Assembly: GCF_900142445.1 (NCBI RefSeq)
Contig: NZ_FRAV01000009.1
Span: 62,001 to 126,000, forward strand
From: Chryseobacterium polytrichastri
Lineage (GTDB): Bacteria > Bacteroidota > Bacteroidia > Flavobacteriales > Weeksellaceae
Direction: 5' to 3'
DNA length: 64,000 nt
A program made the position numbers and the translations under genes. Shown here one piece after another: positions 1 through 8,830 of this stretch. The notes under the pieces were generated by a model. The model did no database searches. It saw nothing but the letters and a program-made list of their open reading frames with translations, and had not been told where the DNA came from. How positions within the stretch are numbered: position 1 is the stretch's first letter; each line of letters begins with the position of its first letter.

Positions 1-422
1 TGATCTACAGAGTTTGAAAACTTATCAATACCTGTTCTTAATCTATCAAATAACTGAACATCTAATTTTGCATCAGCAAGCATCTTATCCAATTTTGTAG
101 AAAGAGAATTTTCTAATTCTGCAAATTGAGCAGCTGCTCCGTTTTTAGAAGATACATTTGAGTGTATTGGGTTAGGGTTTGCATGTTTATCTAATAATTC
201 AGGATATACATTTTCCCAAGCATAAGACTCTTCTGATTTTGGTGGGTCAAAAGCGAAAATAATAAAGATAATTGCCTCTGTAATAAGCCCTACCGTAAGA
301 GCAATGTTACCATTGATTGGTCCAAATGAAATGTGAGTAATTTTAAGCCAAGCTCCAAGAATTACAATTGCAGCACCGAACGAATAAAAGAAATTCATCC
401 AAGCATCTTTAGTCTTAAACAT
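1..422 (-). CDS. gldL: Gliding motility/T9SS inner-membrane motor protein GldL, N-terminal part
   Basis: GldL pairs with GldM to form the proton-driven motor that powers type IX secretion and gliding. The first 140 codons are present; the C-terminus lies beyond the left edge. Two hydrophobic helices are visible (about residues 10-27 and 38-58). They carry Lys27 and Glu49, matching charged residues reported in the GldL membrane part. A soluble charged region follows. The start is the ATG whose complement lies at 420-422. It sits 63 bases downstream of gldK on the same strand, the usual gldK-gldL order, so gldM and gldN are expected just outside the window. Confidence 0.93.
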   Translation of the reverse strand, partial: MFKTKDAWMNFFYSFGAAIVILGAWLKITHISFGPINGNIALTVGLITEAIIFIIFAFDPPKSEESYAWENVYPELLDKHANPNPIHSNVSSKNGAAAQFAELENSLSTKLDKMLADAKLDVQLFDRLRTGIDKFSNSVD

Positions 423-485
423 ATAAGTTAGTTTTTTTTAATGTTAAATAAAATTGTTATTGAAAAAATAAATGTTCGATAATGA

Positions 486-1904
486 TTATCTGTTAACTCT
501 TCTTGGCTTAACAGCAGCTTCAGGAATATCCTGTACTGTTCTAAATCCGATATAACTTCTCGCAGAATCTTTTCTTTCCCAATCTCTTGCACCAGTCATA
601 AGCATATAACCTACGTCTTTCCAAGAACCACCTCTTACAGATTTCTTAGTATCAGTTTTGTCTTTAGTTGAAGGATTTAAAGTAGAAGAGAAACCGTATG
701 AAGAATTGTTATAAGCAGACGCTGTCCATTCAGAAACGTTTCCAGCCATATCAAACAACCCAAATCCATTTTTCTTAAACTTCTTTACTGGAGCGGCATA
801 TGTATAAGTACCTTTTTTCTCGTCTTCCATGTAATTACCTCTTTTCGGTTTAAAGTTTGCTAAGTAGCAACCTCTATCATCCATCAAATATGGACCTCCC
901 CAAGGGTAAGTAGCATTTTGCATACCACCTCTAGCAGCATATTCCCATTCGATTTCTGTTGGAAGACGGAACTTCAATGGTCTTTGTTTTTTTCTTTTTA
1001 AGCTTTCATTGTAATCAGTTTTCAATTTAGATCTGAAAGTACAATACGCTCTTGCTTGGTCCCAAGTTACCCCTACAACAGGATAATCTTTGTAAGCTTT
1101 ATGCCAAAAATATTGTTCAAATAATGGCTCATTATAAGCAAAGTGGAAATCTTTTACCCAAACTGTAGTATCTGGATAGATGGCAATACTAGAATTTTTA
1201 AGGAAGTTTACCCCTCTTTCTTTTTCAGCAAGTGCAGCATCCATATCTCCCCACTGATAATTATATTTTAATTTACTAACATCTAGGATTCTTTCATTAC
1301 CCATTCTTGAAGAAGCCGGTAAATATAAAGACTCTAAAACCTCTGCATATTCTACATCAGGATATTTAGTTGTACTCCAATGTAAAGGGATTTTCCAATC
1401 TAATCTCTTGTTTACATCAAATCCTCCGTCATCTCTACCTCCTTGTCCCTCTAAATATTCTTGATAAGGTGTTAAATTTTCTTCTTTTTTAGCAAGGTAT
1501 GCATAATCTCCTATGCTTGCTCCTTTACGACCGCCTTCTCCGCCTTCTCCAGCAGCTTCAGCAAGTAAAGTTCTAGCAATTGAATCTCTTACATAGTTGA
1601 TAAACACCCTGTATTCTGCATTAGTAGTTTCAGCTTCATCCATGAAGAAAGAAGAAACAGTAACCGTTTTTAATTGTGCTTTTTCAGGAGTATTTGTTGG
1701 ATCCTGGTCTGCTAAACCAGCAACAAATGATCCTGCAGGAATTGCCACCATTCCGTATGGTCTTTCCGCAACAAATGATTTTGTTTTTTCTCTTGGTATC
1801 AACTCTCCTTTTGTTCCTGGCTTCCCTACAGAAGAGCTTCCACCACCTGAACAAGATACCGACGCTACCGACGCAGACAATAATAAAAGAAATATCCTTT
1901 TCAT
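486..1904 (-). CDS. gldK: Gliding motility/T9SS outer-membrane lipoprotein GldK
   Basis: GldK is a lipoprotein that forms the periplasmic ring of the type IX secretion system with GldN. The 472-residue product starts with a lipoprotein signal (lipobox SVSC, Cys18) followed by a Gly/Ser linker. Most of the rest is a formylglycine-generating-enzyme/sulfatase-modifying-factor fold, shown by blocks such as PTEIEWEYAARGG, FDMAGNVSEWTAS and VRGGSWKD. This fold is structural rather than catalytic in GldK. It lies between glmS (108-base gap) and gldL and is probably co-transcribed with gldL. The length is normal for the family and no frameshift is seen. Confidence 0.95.
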   Translation of the reverse strand: MKRIFLLLLSASVASVSCSGGGSSSVGKPGTKGELIPREKTKSFVAERPYGMVAIPAGSFVAGLADQDPTNTPEKAQLKTVTVSSFFMDEAETTNAEYRVFINYVRDSIARTLLAEAAGEGGEGGRKGASIGDYAYLAKKEENLTPYQEYLEGQGGRDDGGFDVNKRLDWKIPLHWSTTKYPDVEYAEVLESLYLPASSRMGNERILDVSKLKYNYQWGDMDAALAEKERGVNFLKNSSIAIYPDTTVWVKDFHFAYNEPLFEQYFWHKAYKDYPVVGVTWDQARAYCTFRSKLKTDYNESLKRKKQRPLKFRLPTEIEWEYAARGGMQNATYPWGGPYLMDDRGCYLANFKPKRGNYMEDEKKGTYTYAAPVKKFKKNGFGLFDMAGNVSEWTASAYNNSSYGFSSTLNPSTKDKTDTKKSVRGGSWKDVGYMLMTGARDWERKDSARSYIGFRTVQDIPEAAVKPRRVNR

Positions 1905-2012
1905 GTTAATTTTTATAATTAAGCCGTAAATATATAATTTTTTTAAGAAACTTTTAAGATTTTTTTTGAAATAACGAAAGAAATCTAAATTTACTCTATT
2001 TACGAGTATCTT

Positions 2013-3866
2013 TTATTCTACAGTTACAGATTTCGCAAGGTTTCTCGGCTGATCTACATTGGCTCCTCTATAAACAGCAATATAATATGCTAAAAGCTGT
2101 AAAGGCACTGATGCAACAATTGGTGAGAAACATTCTGAAGTCTCAGGGATCTCAATAACATAGTCTGCCATTTCGCTTACCTGTGTATCTCCTCTATTTA
2201 CTACAGCAATAATTTTTCCTTTTCTAGCCTTAATTTCCTGAACATTGCTTACAATCTTATCATAATGTCCTTTTTTAGGAGCAATGATAACAATTGGCAT
2301 GTTTTCGTCAATTAATGCAATAGGACCGTGCTTCATTTCTGCAGCCGGATAACCTTCAGCATGGATATAAGAGATTTCTTTTAGTTTTAATGCTCCTTCA
2401 AGCGCTGCAGGATAGTTATATCCTCTTCCTAAATATAAGAAGTTGGTAGCATCTACGAAGTCTTTGGCAATACTCTGAGTTAATTCATGAGTAGCATTAA
2501 GGACATCTTCTATTTTCTTAGGAATAGCATCCAACTCAGCAATCAAGCTCATAAATTCAGCATTTCCTAAGTTACCGTTATGCTTACCTAGTTTAAGAGC
2601 AATTAAGCTAAGAATGGTAAGCTGAGCTGTAAATGCTTTTGTAGAAGCAACTCCAATTTCTGGTCCTGCATGAGTATATGAACCTGCATCTGTAATTCTA
2701 GCAATAGATGAATCTACCACATTACATATACCATATATAAATGCACCTCTTTCTTTCGCCAGTTTTAATGCTGCCATTGTATCAGCAGTTTCTCCCGATT
2801 GAGAAATAGCAATTACTACATCTTTATCTGTAATAATAGGATTTCTGTATCTGAATTCTGATGCATATTCTACCTCCACCGGAATTCTTGCGTATTCCTC
2901 GATAAGATATTCACCGATAAGACCTGCATGCCAAGAAGTTCCGCAAGCAATGATGATGATTCTGTTAGCATTCTTGAATTTCTCAACATGATCCCAAATT
3001 CCGGCCATTTTGATTACACCTTCATCCACAAGCAATCTACCTCTCATTGTATCTTGCACAGATTTTGGCTGTTCAAAAATTTCTTTAAGCATAAAATGCT
3101 CGTATCCTCCTTTTTCAATCTGCTCAAGATTCAACTTAAGTTTCTGAATTTCAGGCTCAATTTTTAAATTATCATTAATAGTTCTGATATCTACTCCATT
3201 TTCCAATGAAATAGTTGCCATATGACCTTCTTCTAAATAGATAGCTTCTTTTGTAAATTCTACGAAAGGAGAAGCATCAGAAGCAATAAAATATTCTTTA
3301 TCACCTATTCCAATAGCTAAAGGAGAACCTAATCTACCAACAACCAATACTCCTGGATAATCTTCATGCATTACTGTAATTGCATAGGCACCATAGACTT
3401 CGTTAAGAGCATATCTTACTGCCGTAGGGAAATCCATTTCAACATTAAGATCCATAAAATACTGGATAAGATTTACCAATACTTCAGTATCTGTTTCTGA
3501 TTTGAATGTAAATCCTTTTTCAGTAAGCATTTTCTTTATCGTATCATAATTTTCAATGATACCGTTATGAATAATCGCAATTTTACTATTATTAGATAAA
3601 TGTGGGTGAGAGTTTCTATCACTTGGAACTCCGTGAGTTGCCCAACGTGTGTGCCCCATACCTATTGTAGCTGTTCCTTTTAAATGGCTAGCAATATTAA
3701 CAAGATCTTCTACTTTACCTTTTGTTTTTTCAACTTCAAGCTTGTTATTTTTATCTTCAAGAACAATCCCTGCACTATCATACCCCCTATATTCTAATCT
3801 TCTAAGACCATTAATTACTATATCGTAAGCGTCTTGAAAACCTGTATATCCTACTATTCCGCACAT
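2013..3866 (-). CDS. glmS: Glutamine--fructose-6-phosphate aminotransferase (isomerizing)
   Basis: GlmS makes glucosamine-6-phosphate from fructose-6-phosphate and glutamine, the first step towards UDP-GlcNAc for peptidoglycan and LPS. The 617-residue protein begins MCGIVGYTGF, so Cys2 is the N-terminal nucleophile of the glutaminase domain (about 1-220). Two SIS sugar-isomerase domains follow (about 290-430 and 460-600). The C-terminus ends DQPRNLAKSVTVE, the family signature with the active-site lysine. It lies 25 bases after the DUF4270 gene in a minus-strand unit that continues into gldK. No glmS ribozyme is expected in this phylum, and the 25-base gap has no room for one. Confidence 0.97.
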   Translation of the reverse strand: MCGIVGYTGFQDAYDIVINGLRRLEYRGYDSAGIVLEDKNNKLEVEKTKGKVEDLVNIASHLKGTATIGMGHTRWATHGVPSDRNSHPHLSNNSKIAIIHNGIIENYDTIKKMLTEKGFTFKSETDTEVLVNLIQYFMDLNVEMDFPTAVRYALNEVYGAYAITVMHEDYPGVLVVGRLGSPLAIGIGDKEYFIASDASPFVEFTKEAIYLEEGHMATISLENGVDIRTINDNLKIEPEIQKLKLNLEQIEKGGYEHFMLKEIFEQPKSVQDTMRGRLLVDEGVIKMAGIWDHVEKFKNANRIIIIACGTSWHAGLIGEYLIEEYARIPVEVEYASEFRYRNPIITDKDVVIAISQSGETADTMAALKLAKERGAFIYGICNVVDSSIARITDAGSYTHAGPEIGVASTKAFTAQLTILSLIALKLGKHNGNLGNAEFMSLIAELDAIPKKIEDVLNATHELTQSIAKDFVDATNFLYLGRGYNYPAALEGALKLKEISYIHAEGYPAAEMKHGPIALIDENMPIVIIAPKKGHYDKIVSNVQEIKARKGKIIAVVNRGDTQVSEMADYVIEIPETSECFSPIVASVPLQLLAYYIAVYRGANVDQPRNLAKSVTVE

Positions 3867-3891
3867 AATTTTATCAAGTGTTTTTTTAAAT

Positions 3892-5454
3892 TTATTTTGT
3901 ACCGTAAATTATTATTAATTGTATTCTATGAGCATTTGTTGAGTTAGAACCTATAAATACTGCTCTGTCCACGGCATATGGTCTGGATGTATATTGGTAT
4001 CCAGCTAGGCTACCTGCCGTGTTAGTTAAGAAGTTACCCATATCAATTTTAAAATATTTATTCGCAATAGCTTCATCAGTAAGAGTGCCGTCAGAAGCCT
4101 CAACAATATCTTTTACAGATTTTGTAACTGTAAAATCATAATAGGTTGGGTTTTTGTCTAAATCATAAGCTCTGTAAATAGCAAAGTTATTAGCACCTGT
4201 TAAATTCAATAGGTCTGTTGTAAATGCTGTAGTAACACCATTAGCATCTTTATCTCTCTGAACAATTGTGAAATTTTTCGGCTTTGCATATTGATTTGTC
4301 CAATTAACATCATCAGTATATACTCTAATCTTCGCACTAATAATAGCTGCTTTATTATTTTTATACAATTTTTTAAGCTCGTTAATTGTTTCAACAAGAG
4401 GAAGCTTAACTCCAATTGAAGGGCCTCCCATACCCTGAGCATATAATCTTTCGTCTCCTGTATTTTGGTTACTTCCGTCAATTGCAGCTTTAGAAGGTGT
4501 CCCGAATCTGTCATAAACATAATTTCCAATATGAGCGTTCGCTGAGCCTAGAGCAAATGTATATGTCGTTTGTGGTCTTGTTATAGTACCATTATCATTT
4601 TTATCATTTTTGTAATACATCACCAGCTCCATGTCATTAGGAGAAAACTGAGTCAAATAGGCATCATCTTCTTCAACGGAAAGTTTAAGACCTTTAAAAT
4701 ATCTAATAAAATTTGATACATCACTAAGCTCAGGCTGCCCTTTCTTATCAAGAATTTTAGTCTTGAAGAAACTAGCAGATAAAGGAATTCTAAACCCTAC
4801 CGCTGATGTAAACAATGAAGATGCGTCTGAAGTTTTAGTAATCGTTACAGAATTCACAGTTCCTGTAAAATCCTTTCTTCCTAGTTCATCTCCAGAACTA
4901 TAAACTTTATTTGAATAAGCAATATCAGAAACACCATTTAAGAATTCAGTAACTTCATTTACTTTTATTGTAAGTTTAGGAGCTTTTGTTCTTCCGTATT
5001 TAATAGCTGGGTAAGTATTCACCACTTTTTTAGCAGGTACATTTCCATCAGGATATGTATAACTATCATTAGTTGTAGTAGTAATAGAATCCGAAGCATA
5101 AGTAGGCTTTATTACTAAAACAACAGAATCTATAGCCGCATTAGTCCCGAAATCAGGATTATAAGAAGGTAATCTTAGTTGTGTATAATAAGAAGCCTTT
5201 TGCTTACCGAACTGAGCATCTTTCAAGCCACCTAAAGTAGCTAATCCTAATTTGGCAGCATCACTTCTAATACTATCATTATTATTAATGTTATAGGCAA
5301 TAACAGGAAAAGATACTTCTTTCCCATTTGCTGCTCCGTCTAAGAATAATTGTTCTCCTAAAGAATCCGGATCGGGTTCGCAATTATAAAGCAATGCACT
5401 TCCAAAAATCGCCAAAGAAAGAATGGCGAAAGCTTTTTTAATAGTATAAGTCAT
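3892..5454 (-). CDS. DUF4270 family lipoprotein
   Basis: This is a 520-residue exported lipoprotein of unknown function. The N-terminus has a lipobox ending in Cys25 (context LLYNCEPDPD) after a hydrophobic stretch, so it should be anchored in the outer membrane or periplasm. The body is beta-rich with many short Thr/Ser/Asn segments and no catalytic motif I recognise. The match to DUF4270 rests on its length, the position between a GT5-like gene and glmS (an order I recall from other Flavobacteriia), and general sequence character. It is 13 bases from the upstream gene, so translation is probably coupled. Confidence 0.75.
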   Translation of the reverse strand: MTYTIKKAFAILSLAIFGSALLYNCEPDPDSLGEQLFLDGAANGKEVSFPVIAYNINNNDSIRSDAAKLGLATLGGLKDAQFGKQKASYYTQLRLPSYNPDFGTNAAIDSVVLVIKPTYASDSITTTTNDSYTYPDGNVPAKKVVNTYPAIKYGRTKAPKLTIKVNEVTEFLNGVSDIAYSNKVYSSGDELGRKDFTGTVNSVTITKTSDASSLFTSAVGFRIPLSASFFKTKILDKKGQPELSDVSNFIRYFKGLKLSVEEDDAYLTQFSPNDMELVMYYKNDKNDNGTITRPQTTYTFALGSANAHIGNYVYDRFGTPSKAAIDGSNQNTGDERLYAQGMGGPSIGVKLPLVETINELKKLYKNNKAAIISAKIRVYTDDVNWTNQYAKPKNFTIVQRDKDANGVTTAFTTDLLNLTGANNFAIYRAYDLDKNPTYYDFTVTKSVKDIVEASDGTLTDEAIANKYFKIDMGNFLTNTAGSLAGYQYTSRPYAVDRAVFIGSNSTNAHRIQLIIIYGTK

Positions 5455-5467
5455 TAAAATGTGTTTT

Positions 5468-6238
5468 TTAATAAAGTTGGTTTATAGAATCCACATCGAG
5501 ATATTCCGATTTTGCAGTTGATGTTTCTTTGAAAGCTTTATCTAAGTTTTCATCTAAAAATTCATCTCCTTTTACTACTGCATCCACATAGTTCATACTT
5601 TCAATAACAAAACTCTGAACACTCGGATTATCTAACGCTTTTAATCCAGAAATATTGTCAAACTTCAATTTTTCACCAATATTTTTATCAAATGCTGCAT
5701 CCTTTTCATTGTATAATGAAAGAACAATCTTAGCATCTTTGAAATACGTATCAGATTCGTAGTATGTTTTAAGATAAATTGGAACAAAAGAAGCCATCCA
5801 TCCGTTAAGATGTATAACATCAGGAACCCAATTCAATTTTTTAATTGTTTCAATTACTCCTCTGGCAAAGAAAATAGCTCTTTCGTCGTTATCATCGAAA
5901 GGAGTTCCCTCATCATCAAAATAATATTGTTTTCTTTTGAAGTATTCTTCATTGTCTATAAAGTAAACCTGCAGTCTTTCCCCCGGAAGAGACGCTACTT
6001 TAATAATAAGAGGCTGATCTAGATCATTAATAATGATATTCATCCCGGATAGGCGAATAACCTCATGAAGTTGGAATTTTCTTTCACTTATTTGTCCAAA
6101 TCTTGGCATAAAAACTCTTACATCATTGCCTTCTTGGTGCATCTTAAGTGCCATTTTGTTTACCACTGCAGCCATATTGGAGTCTTCTTGATATGGATAC
6201 ATCTCTGTAGTAATGTACAGTATTTTTTGATTCGGCAT
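5468..6238 (-). CDS. Glycogen/starch synthase-like protein, GT5 N-terminal domain only
   Basis: The 256 residues match the N-terminal Rossmann half of GT5 glycogen synthases: LYITTEMYPY at the start and PDVIHLNGWMASFVP near residue 145, equivalent to the PDIVHxHDW block. The C-terminal half, which holds most ADP-glucose contacts, is absent. The N-terminal KVGG motif is replaced by EDSN at about residues 18-21. It is therefore unlikely to be a working glycogen synthase, and a binding or regulatory role is inference. It is the first gene of the minus-strand unit towards glmS and gldK and is divergent from panC. The start is ATG with no competing upstream start. Confidence 0.75.
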   Translation of the reverse strand: MPNQKILYITTEMYPYQEDSNMAAVVNKMALKMHQEGNDVRVFMPRFGQISERKFQLHEVIRLSGMNIIINDLDQPLIIKVASLPGERLQVYFIDNEEYFKRKQYYFDDEGTPFDDNDERAIFFARGVIETIKKLNWVPDVIHLNGWMASFVPIYLKTYYESDTYFKDAKIVLSLYNEKDAAFDKNIGEKLKFDNISGLKALDNPSVQSFVIESMNYVDAVVKGDEFLDENLDKAFKETSTAKSEYLDVDSINQLY

Positions 6239-6277
6239 AAACTTCTATCTAATTTTTTGTAAAAATGCTTTAATGTG

Positions 6278-6285
6278 CAAAATTA
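6278..6285 (-). promoter_or_regulatory. Candidate -7 element of the GT5-like/DUF4270/glmS unit
   Basis: Reads TAATTTTG on the minus strand, fitting TAnnTTTG, about 40 bases before the start codon. No TTG lies at the expected -33 distance, so the call is weak. Confidence 0.35.
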
Positions 6286-6381
6286 CAAAAAAACATCCAA
6301 CATTATTTTAATTAACATTTTTTTACGAAAATTACCTTTTCCAAATTGTTAATACTGCACTTTATTATGTGATATTTTTAG

Positions 6382-6389
6382 TATTTTTG
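6382..6389 (+). promoter_or_regulatory. Candidate -7 element of panC
   Basis: TATTTTTG fits the Bacteroidota TAnnTTTG box and ends 20 bases before the panC ATG. No well-spaced -33 TTG is visible. Confidence 0.4.
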
Positions 6390-6409
6390 AATTGCTATTA
6401 AAATAAATT

Positions 6410-7258
6410 ATGGAAGTTCTAAAAAACAAAAAAACACTTCAGGATTTCATTGAAAGACAGAAAGAAATGGGCAAAAGGATAGGTTTCGCCCCTACAATGG
6501 GCGCTTTACATAATGGCCATTTATCTCTTTATGAGGCTGCAAAAAAAGAAAATGACCTTGTTATTTCATCAATTTTTGTAAACCCAACTCAGTTTAATAA
6601 TCCTGAAGATCTTGAAAAATATCCTCGAGATATGAACAGAGATCTCTTAATTCTGAAAAATTCAGGACTAGTAGACGCTGTTTACATCCCAAATATAGAA
6701 GATATCTACCCTGAAAAAGCAGTTAGCCAACATTATGATTTTGGTGGCTTAGAAAATGAAATGGAAGGAAAATCTAGACCAGGGCATTTTGATGGTGTAG
6801 GAACAGTCGTTGAAGAGCTTTTTAATCAGGTAAAGCCTGACAACGCTTATTTTGGTGAAAAAGACTTTCAACAATTGGCTATTATTAGAAAAATGGTCGA
6901 AAACAAACAATTAACCGTAAAAATAAAAGGCGTACCTATTTACAGAGCAGAAAACGGATTAGCATTAAGCTCAAGAAATCAAAGACTCCATGAAGACAGA
7001 AGAGAAGCTTCAAAAGTTATTTATCAGATATTAACAAAAGTTAATGAATGGTTCAGAGTAATAACTATTCCCGAAATTAAAGCAAGAGTCCAAGATATTC
7101 TGGATCTTCAGCAAGGAATGCAGCTAGAGTATTTTCTTATTGCTGATGAAGAAACTTTGAAAGAAACTGATTTCTTTTATAAGGACAGAAAATTTAGAGC
7201 TTTTATCGTAGTAATGGTAGATGGTGTGAGATTAATCGACAATATGCATTTAGACTAA
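6410..7258 (+). CDS. panC: Pantoate--beta-alanine ligase (pantothenate synthetase)
   Basis: PanC joins pantoate and beta-alanine using ATP, the last step of pantothenate (vitamin B5, CoA precursor) synthesis in the cytoplasm. The 282-residue protein has the nucleotidyl-transferase motif in GFAPTMGALHNGHLSLY (about residues 26-42, the HxGH motif), the pantoate-site block GKSRPGHFDGVGTVV, YFGEKDFQQLAIIRKMV, and LSSRNQRL for the KMSKS-like loop. Length is typical. It is transcribed alone from the region shared with the GT5-like gene and ends at a hairpin. Confidence 0.97.
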   Translation: MEVLKNKKTLQDFIERQKEMGKRIGFAPTMGALHNGHLSLYEAAKKENDLVISSIFVNPTQFNNPEDLEKYPRDMNRDLLILKNSGLVDAVYIPNIEDIYPEKAVSQHYDFGGLENEMEGKSRPGHFDGVGTVVEELFNQVKPDNAYFGEKDFQQLAIIRKMVENKQLTVKIKGVPIYRAENGLALSSRNQRLHEDRREASKVIYQILTKVNEWFRVITIPEIKARVQDILDLQQGMQLEYFLIADEETLKETDFFYKDRKFRAFIVVMVDGVRLIDNMHLD

Positions 7259-7274
7259 GAATGCATATAAAAAA

Positions 7275-7302
7275 TCAAAGGCTACCGTTAGGAAGCCTTT
7301 GA
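7275..7302 (-). terminator. Hairpin between panC and the tRNA cluster
   Basis: A perfect 9-bp stem (TCAAAGGCT / AGCCTTTGA) with a 10-base loop. The A-run on its left gives a U-run on the minus strand, so it best fits the end of the tRNA transcript. It may also stop panC. Confidence 0.7.
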
Positions 7303-7355
7303 ACACCAAATCACAAAATATTAATATGAAAAAAATTTACTTTTCAGTAAACTTG

Positions 7356-7428
7356 TGACCCGGCTGGGATTCGAACCCAGGACCCATACATTAAAAGTGT
7401 ATTGCTCTACCAGCTGAGCTACCGAGTC
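7356..7428 (-). tRNA. tRNA-Lys (anticodon TTT), copy 1
   Basis: A 73-nt cloverleaf. The acceptor stem is GACTCGG/CCGGGTC with discriminator A, the D arm GCTC...GAGC, the anticodon arm ATACA-CTTTTAA-TGTAT, and the T arm CTGGG-TTCGAAT-CCCAG. The anticodon TTT reads Lys codons. The 3' CCA is not encoded. It is identical to the copy at 7627-7699. Confidence 0.97.
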
Positions 7429-7502
7429 GGTCACTAAATTTGAGATTGCAAAAGTATTAAAAATAATTTACATGCACAAATAAAATTTCATTTTTTTTGC
7501 AG

Positions 7503-7585
7503 TGCCTGCGACTGGATTCGAACCAGCACATCCGTTGGAAACCACCCCCTCAAGATGGCGTGTCTACCAATTTCACCACGCAGGC
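7503..7585 (-). tRNA. tRNA-Leu (anticodon GAG)
   Basis: An 83-nt class II tRNA with a long variable arm. The acceptor stem is GCCTGCG/CGCAGGC with discriminator A, the anticodon arm CCATC-TTGAGGG-GGTGG, and the T arm CTGG-TTCGAAT-CCAG. The anticodon GAG reads CUC/CUU. CCA is not encoded. It lies between two identical tRNA-Lys genes. Confidence 0.96.
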
Positions 7586-7626
7586 TAAAAAGAATTACAA
7601 AAATCTAGTAATCATTTTTTCGCTTG

Positions 7627-7699
7627 TGACCCGGCTGGGATTCGAACCCAGGACCCATACATTAAAAGTGTATTGCTCTACCAGCTGAGCTACCGAGTC
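7627..7699 (-). tRNA. tRNA-Lys (anticodon TTT), copy 2
   Basis: Identical over all 73 nt to the copy at 7356-7428, and the identity continues a few bases outside on both sides (84 bases in total). It is the first gene of the tRNA transcript, 50-odd bases after a consensus promoter. CCA is not encoded. Confidence 0.97.
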
Positions 7700-7752
7700 G
7701 GTCACTTTGATAACGATTTGCAGTTGTGTATTGTTCCTCGTTTTCAGTGGTG

Positions 7753-7782
7753 CAAAGATAGGACTTTTTTCATTATCTCAAA
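7753..7782 (-). promoter_or_regulatory. Promoter of the tRNA-Lys/Leu/Lys cluster
   Basis: On the minus strand this reads TTTG, 18 bases, TATCTTTG. That matches the Bacteroidota sigma-70 consensus (-33 TTTG, -7 TAnnTTTG). The 5' end of the first tRNA is at 7699. Confidence 0.75.
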
Positions 7783-7813
7783 ACTTTTTCGCAAATTTGT
7801 TTAAAAAAAATTC

Positions 7814-8329
7814 ATGATTATTTCATTGGTAGGGTACATGGGGAGTGGCAAATCTCACATTTCCAAAATATTAAGCGAGAAAATAAATTTTAAATTAATT
7901 GACCTAGATAAAGAGATTTCTAGGCGAAATAAATTAACCATTCCCGAAATTTTCGAAAAAAAGGGTGAAATTTACTTTAGAAAGCTAGAAAGGGAAACTT
8001 TGGAAGAGCTATTGGCTACTGAAGAAAATCTTATTTTAAGCCTTGGTGGGGGAACTCCTGTTTATTATAACAATATGGAGATTATAAATCTGAACTCTAA
8101 AAGTGTTTTTTTAAGAGCTTCTATTCAAACTTTATCAGAAAGGATTTCAAAACAAAAAGAGAAAAGGCCGATAATAGCCAACATTTCGGATGAAAACCTT
8201 CCTGAATTTATTGCTAAGCATTTATTCGAAAGAAACGAGTTCTATAGCAAAGCACAGTTTAATGTAAATACAGATTCCAGAGAACCGGAAGATATCGTTA
8301 ATGAAATTATTGAAAAATTGTATTTATAA
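7814..8329 (+). CDS. aroK: Shikimate kinase
   Basis: AroK phosphorylates shikimate in the chorismate (aromatic amino acid) pathway. The 171-residue protein starts with the P-loop GYMGSGKS (residues 7-14), then IDLDKEI for shikimate/Mg binding, the GEIYFRKLE block, and LSLGGGTP near residue 77. Length is normal. It stands alone on the plus strand. Its last codons overlap the end of the convergent S4-domain gene by 6 bases. Confidence 0.95.
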   Translation: MIISLVGYMGSGKSHISKILSEKINFKLIDLDKEISRRNKLTIPEIFEKKGEIYFRKLERETLEELLATEENLILSLGGGTPVYYNNMEIINLNSKSVFLRASIQTLSERISKQKEKRPIIANISDENLPEFIAKHLFERNEFYSKAQFNVNTDSREPEDIVNEIIEKLYL

Positions 8330-8776
8330 ATCTTTTTCAATTTTCTCATCATCATTTGAGTCCTCTTTCTCACCAAAAAAGTCATCCCAGTCTGTAAAAT
8401 CTGCATCGATATCATTTCCTGCATATTCATCCATGTCTCGTCTGTCTTTTTTGGTGGGTCTTCCCTCTCCCTTAATTCTATAATAGTCTTGGGTCATTTT
8501 ACGCAATTTGAGTATTTCATATTGCTCCTTATCAGTCACGTCTTTGATATGAAGAGGAACCAACTTTGCCCCCATTCTGCTTTTAGGGATCTGAATGACT
8601 TTAATCTTGTAATCAATTTGATTTTTACGGATCTTAATAACATCACCTTCCTTTACCTCCTTAGAAGACTTTACAACCGATTCACCAATGGCAACTCTAT
8701 TTTTTTTAATCTCCTCAGTAGCAATGGTTCTCGTCTTATAAAAACGAATGCTCCATAAAAATTTATCTATTCTCAT
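8324..8776 (-). CDS. S4-domain RNA-binding protein (Hsp15-like)
   Basis: Residues 1 to about 60 (starting MRIDKFLWSIRFYKTRTIA) form an S4 RNA-binding domain of the Hsp15 type, which in E. coli binds stalled 50S subunits carrying peptidyl-tRNA. The middle contains a basic patch (GRPTKKDRRDMDEY). The last 35 residues are strongly acidic (DADFTDWDDFFGE and after), a tail not found in E. coli Hsp15. It converges with aroK, overlapping by 6 bases. A role in ribosome rescue is inferred from the family. Confidence 0.85.
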   Translation of the reverse strand: MRIDKFLWSIRFYKTRTIATEEIKKNRVAIGESVVKSSKEVKEGDVIKIRKNQIDYKIKVIQIPKSRMGAKLVPLHIKDVTDKEQYEILKLRKMTQDYYRIKGEGRPTKKDRRDMDEYAGNDIDADFTDWDDFFGEKEDSNDDEKIEKDL

Positions 8777-8785
8777 AATTTTTTA

Positions 8786-8793
8786 TACTTTTG
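8786..8793 (+). promoter_or_regulatory. Candidate -7 element of the 8831 lipoprotein gene
   Basis: TACTTTTG fits TAnnTTTG, 38 bases before the ATG. No good -33 element is seen. Confidence 0.35.
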
Positions 8794-8830
8794 TCGTTAT
8801 ATTATTTGTAAAGTAATTAAAGTTTTTGAA

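Noticed and set aside
7497..7688. A plus-strand open frame across the tRNA genes
   Set aside because: It is the antisense of two tRNA genes; the cloverleaf and anticodons explain the sequence.
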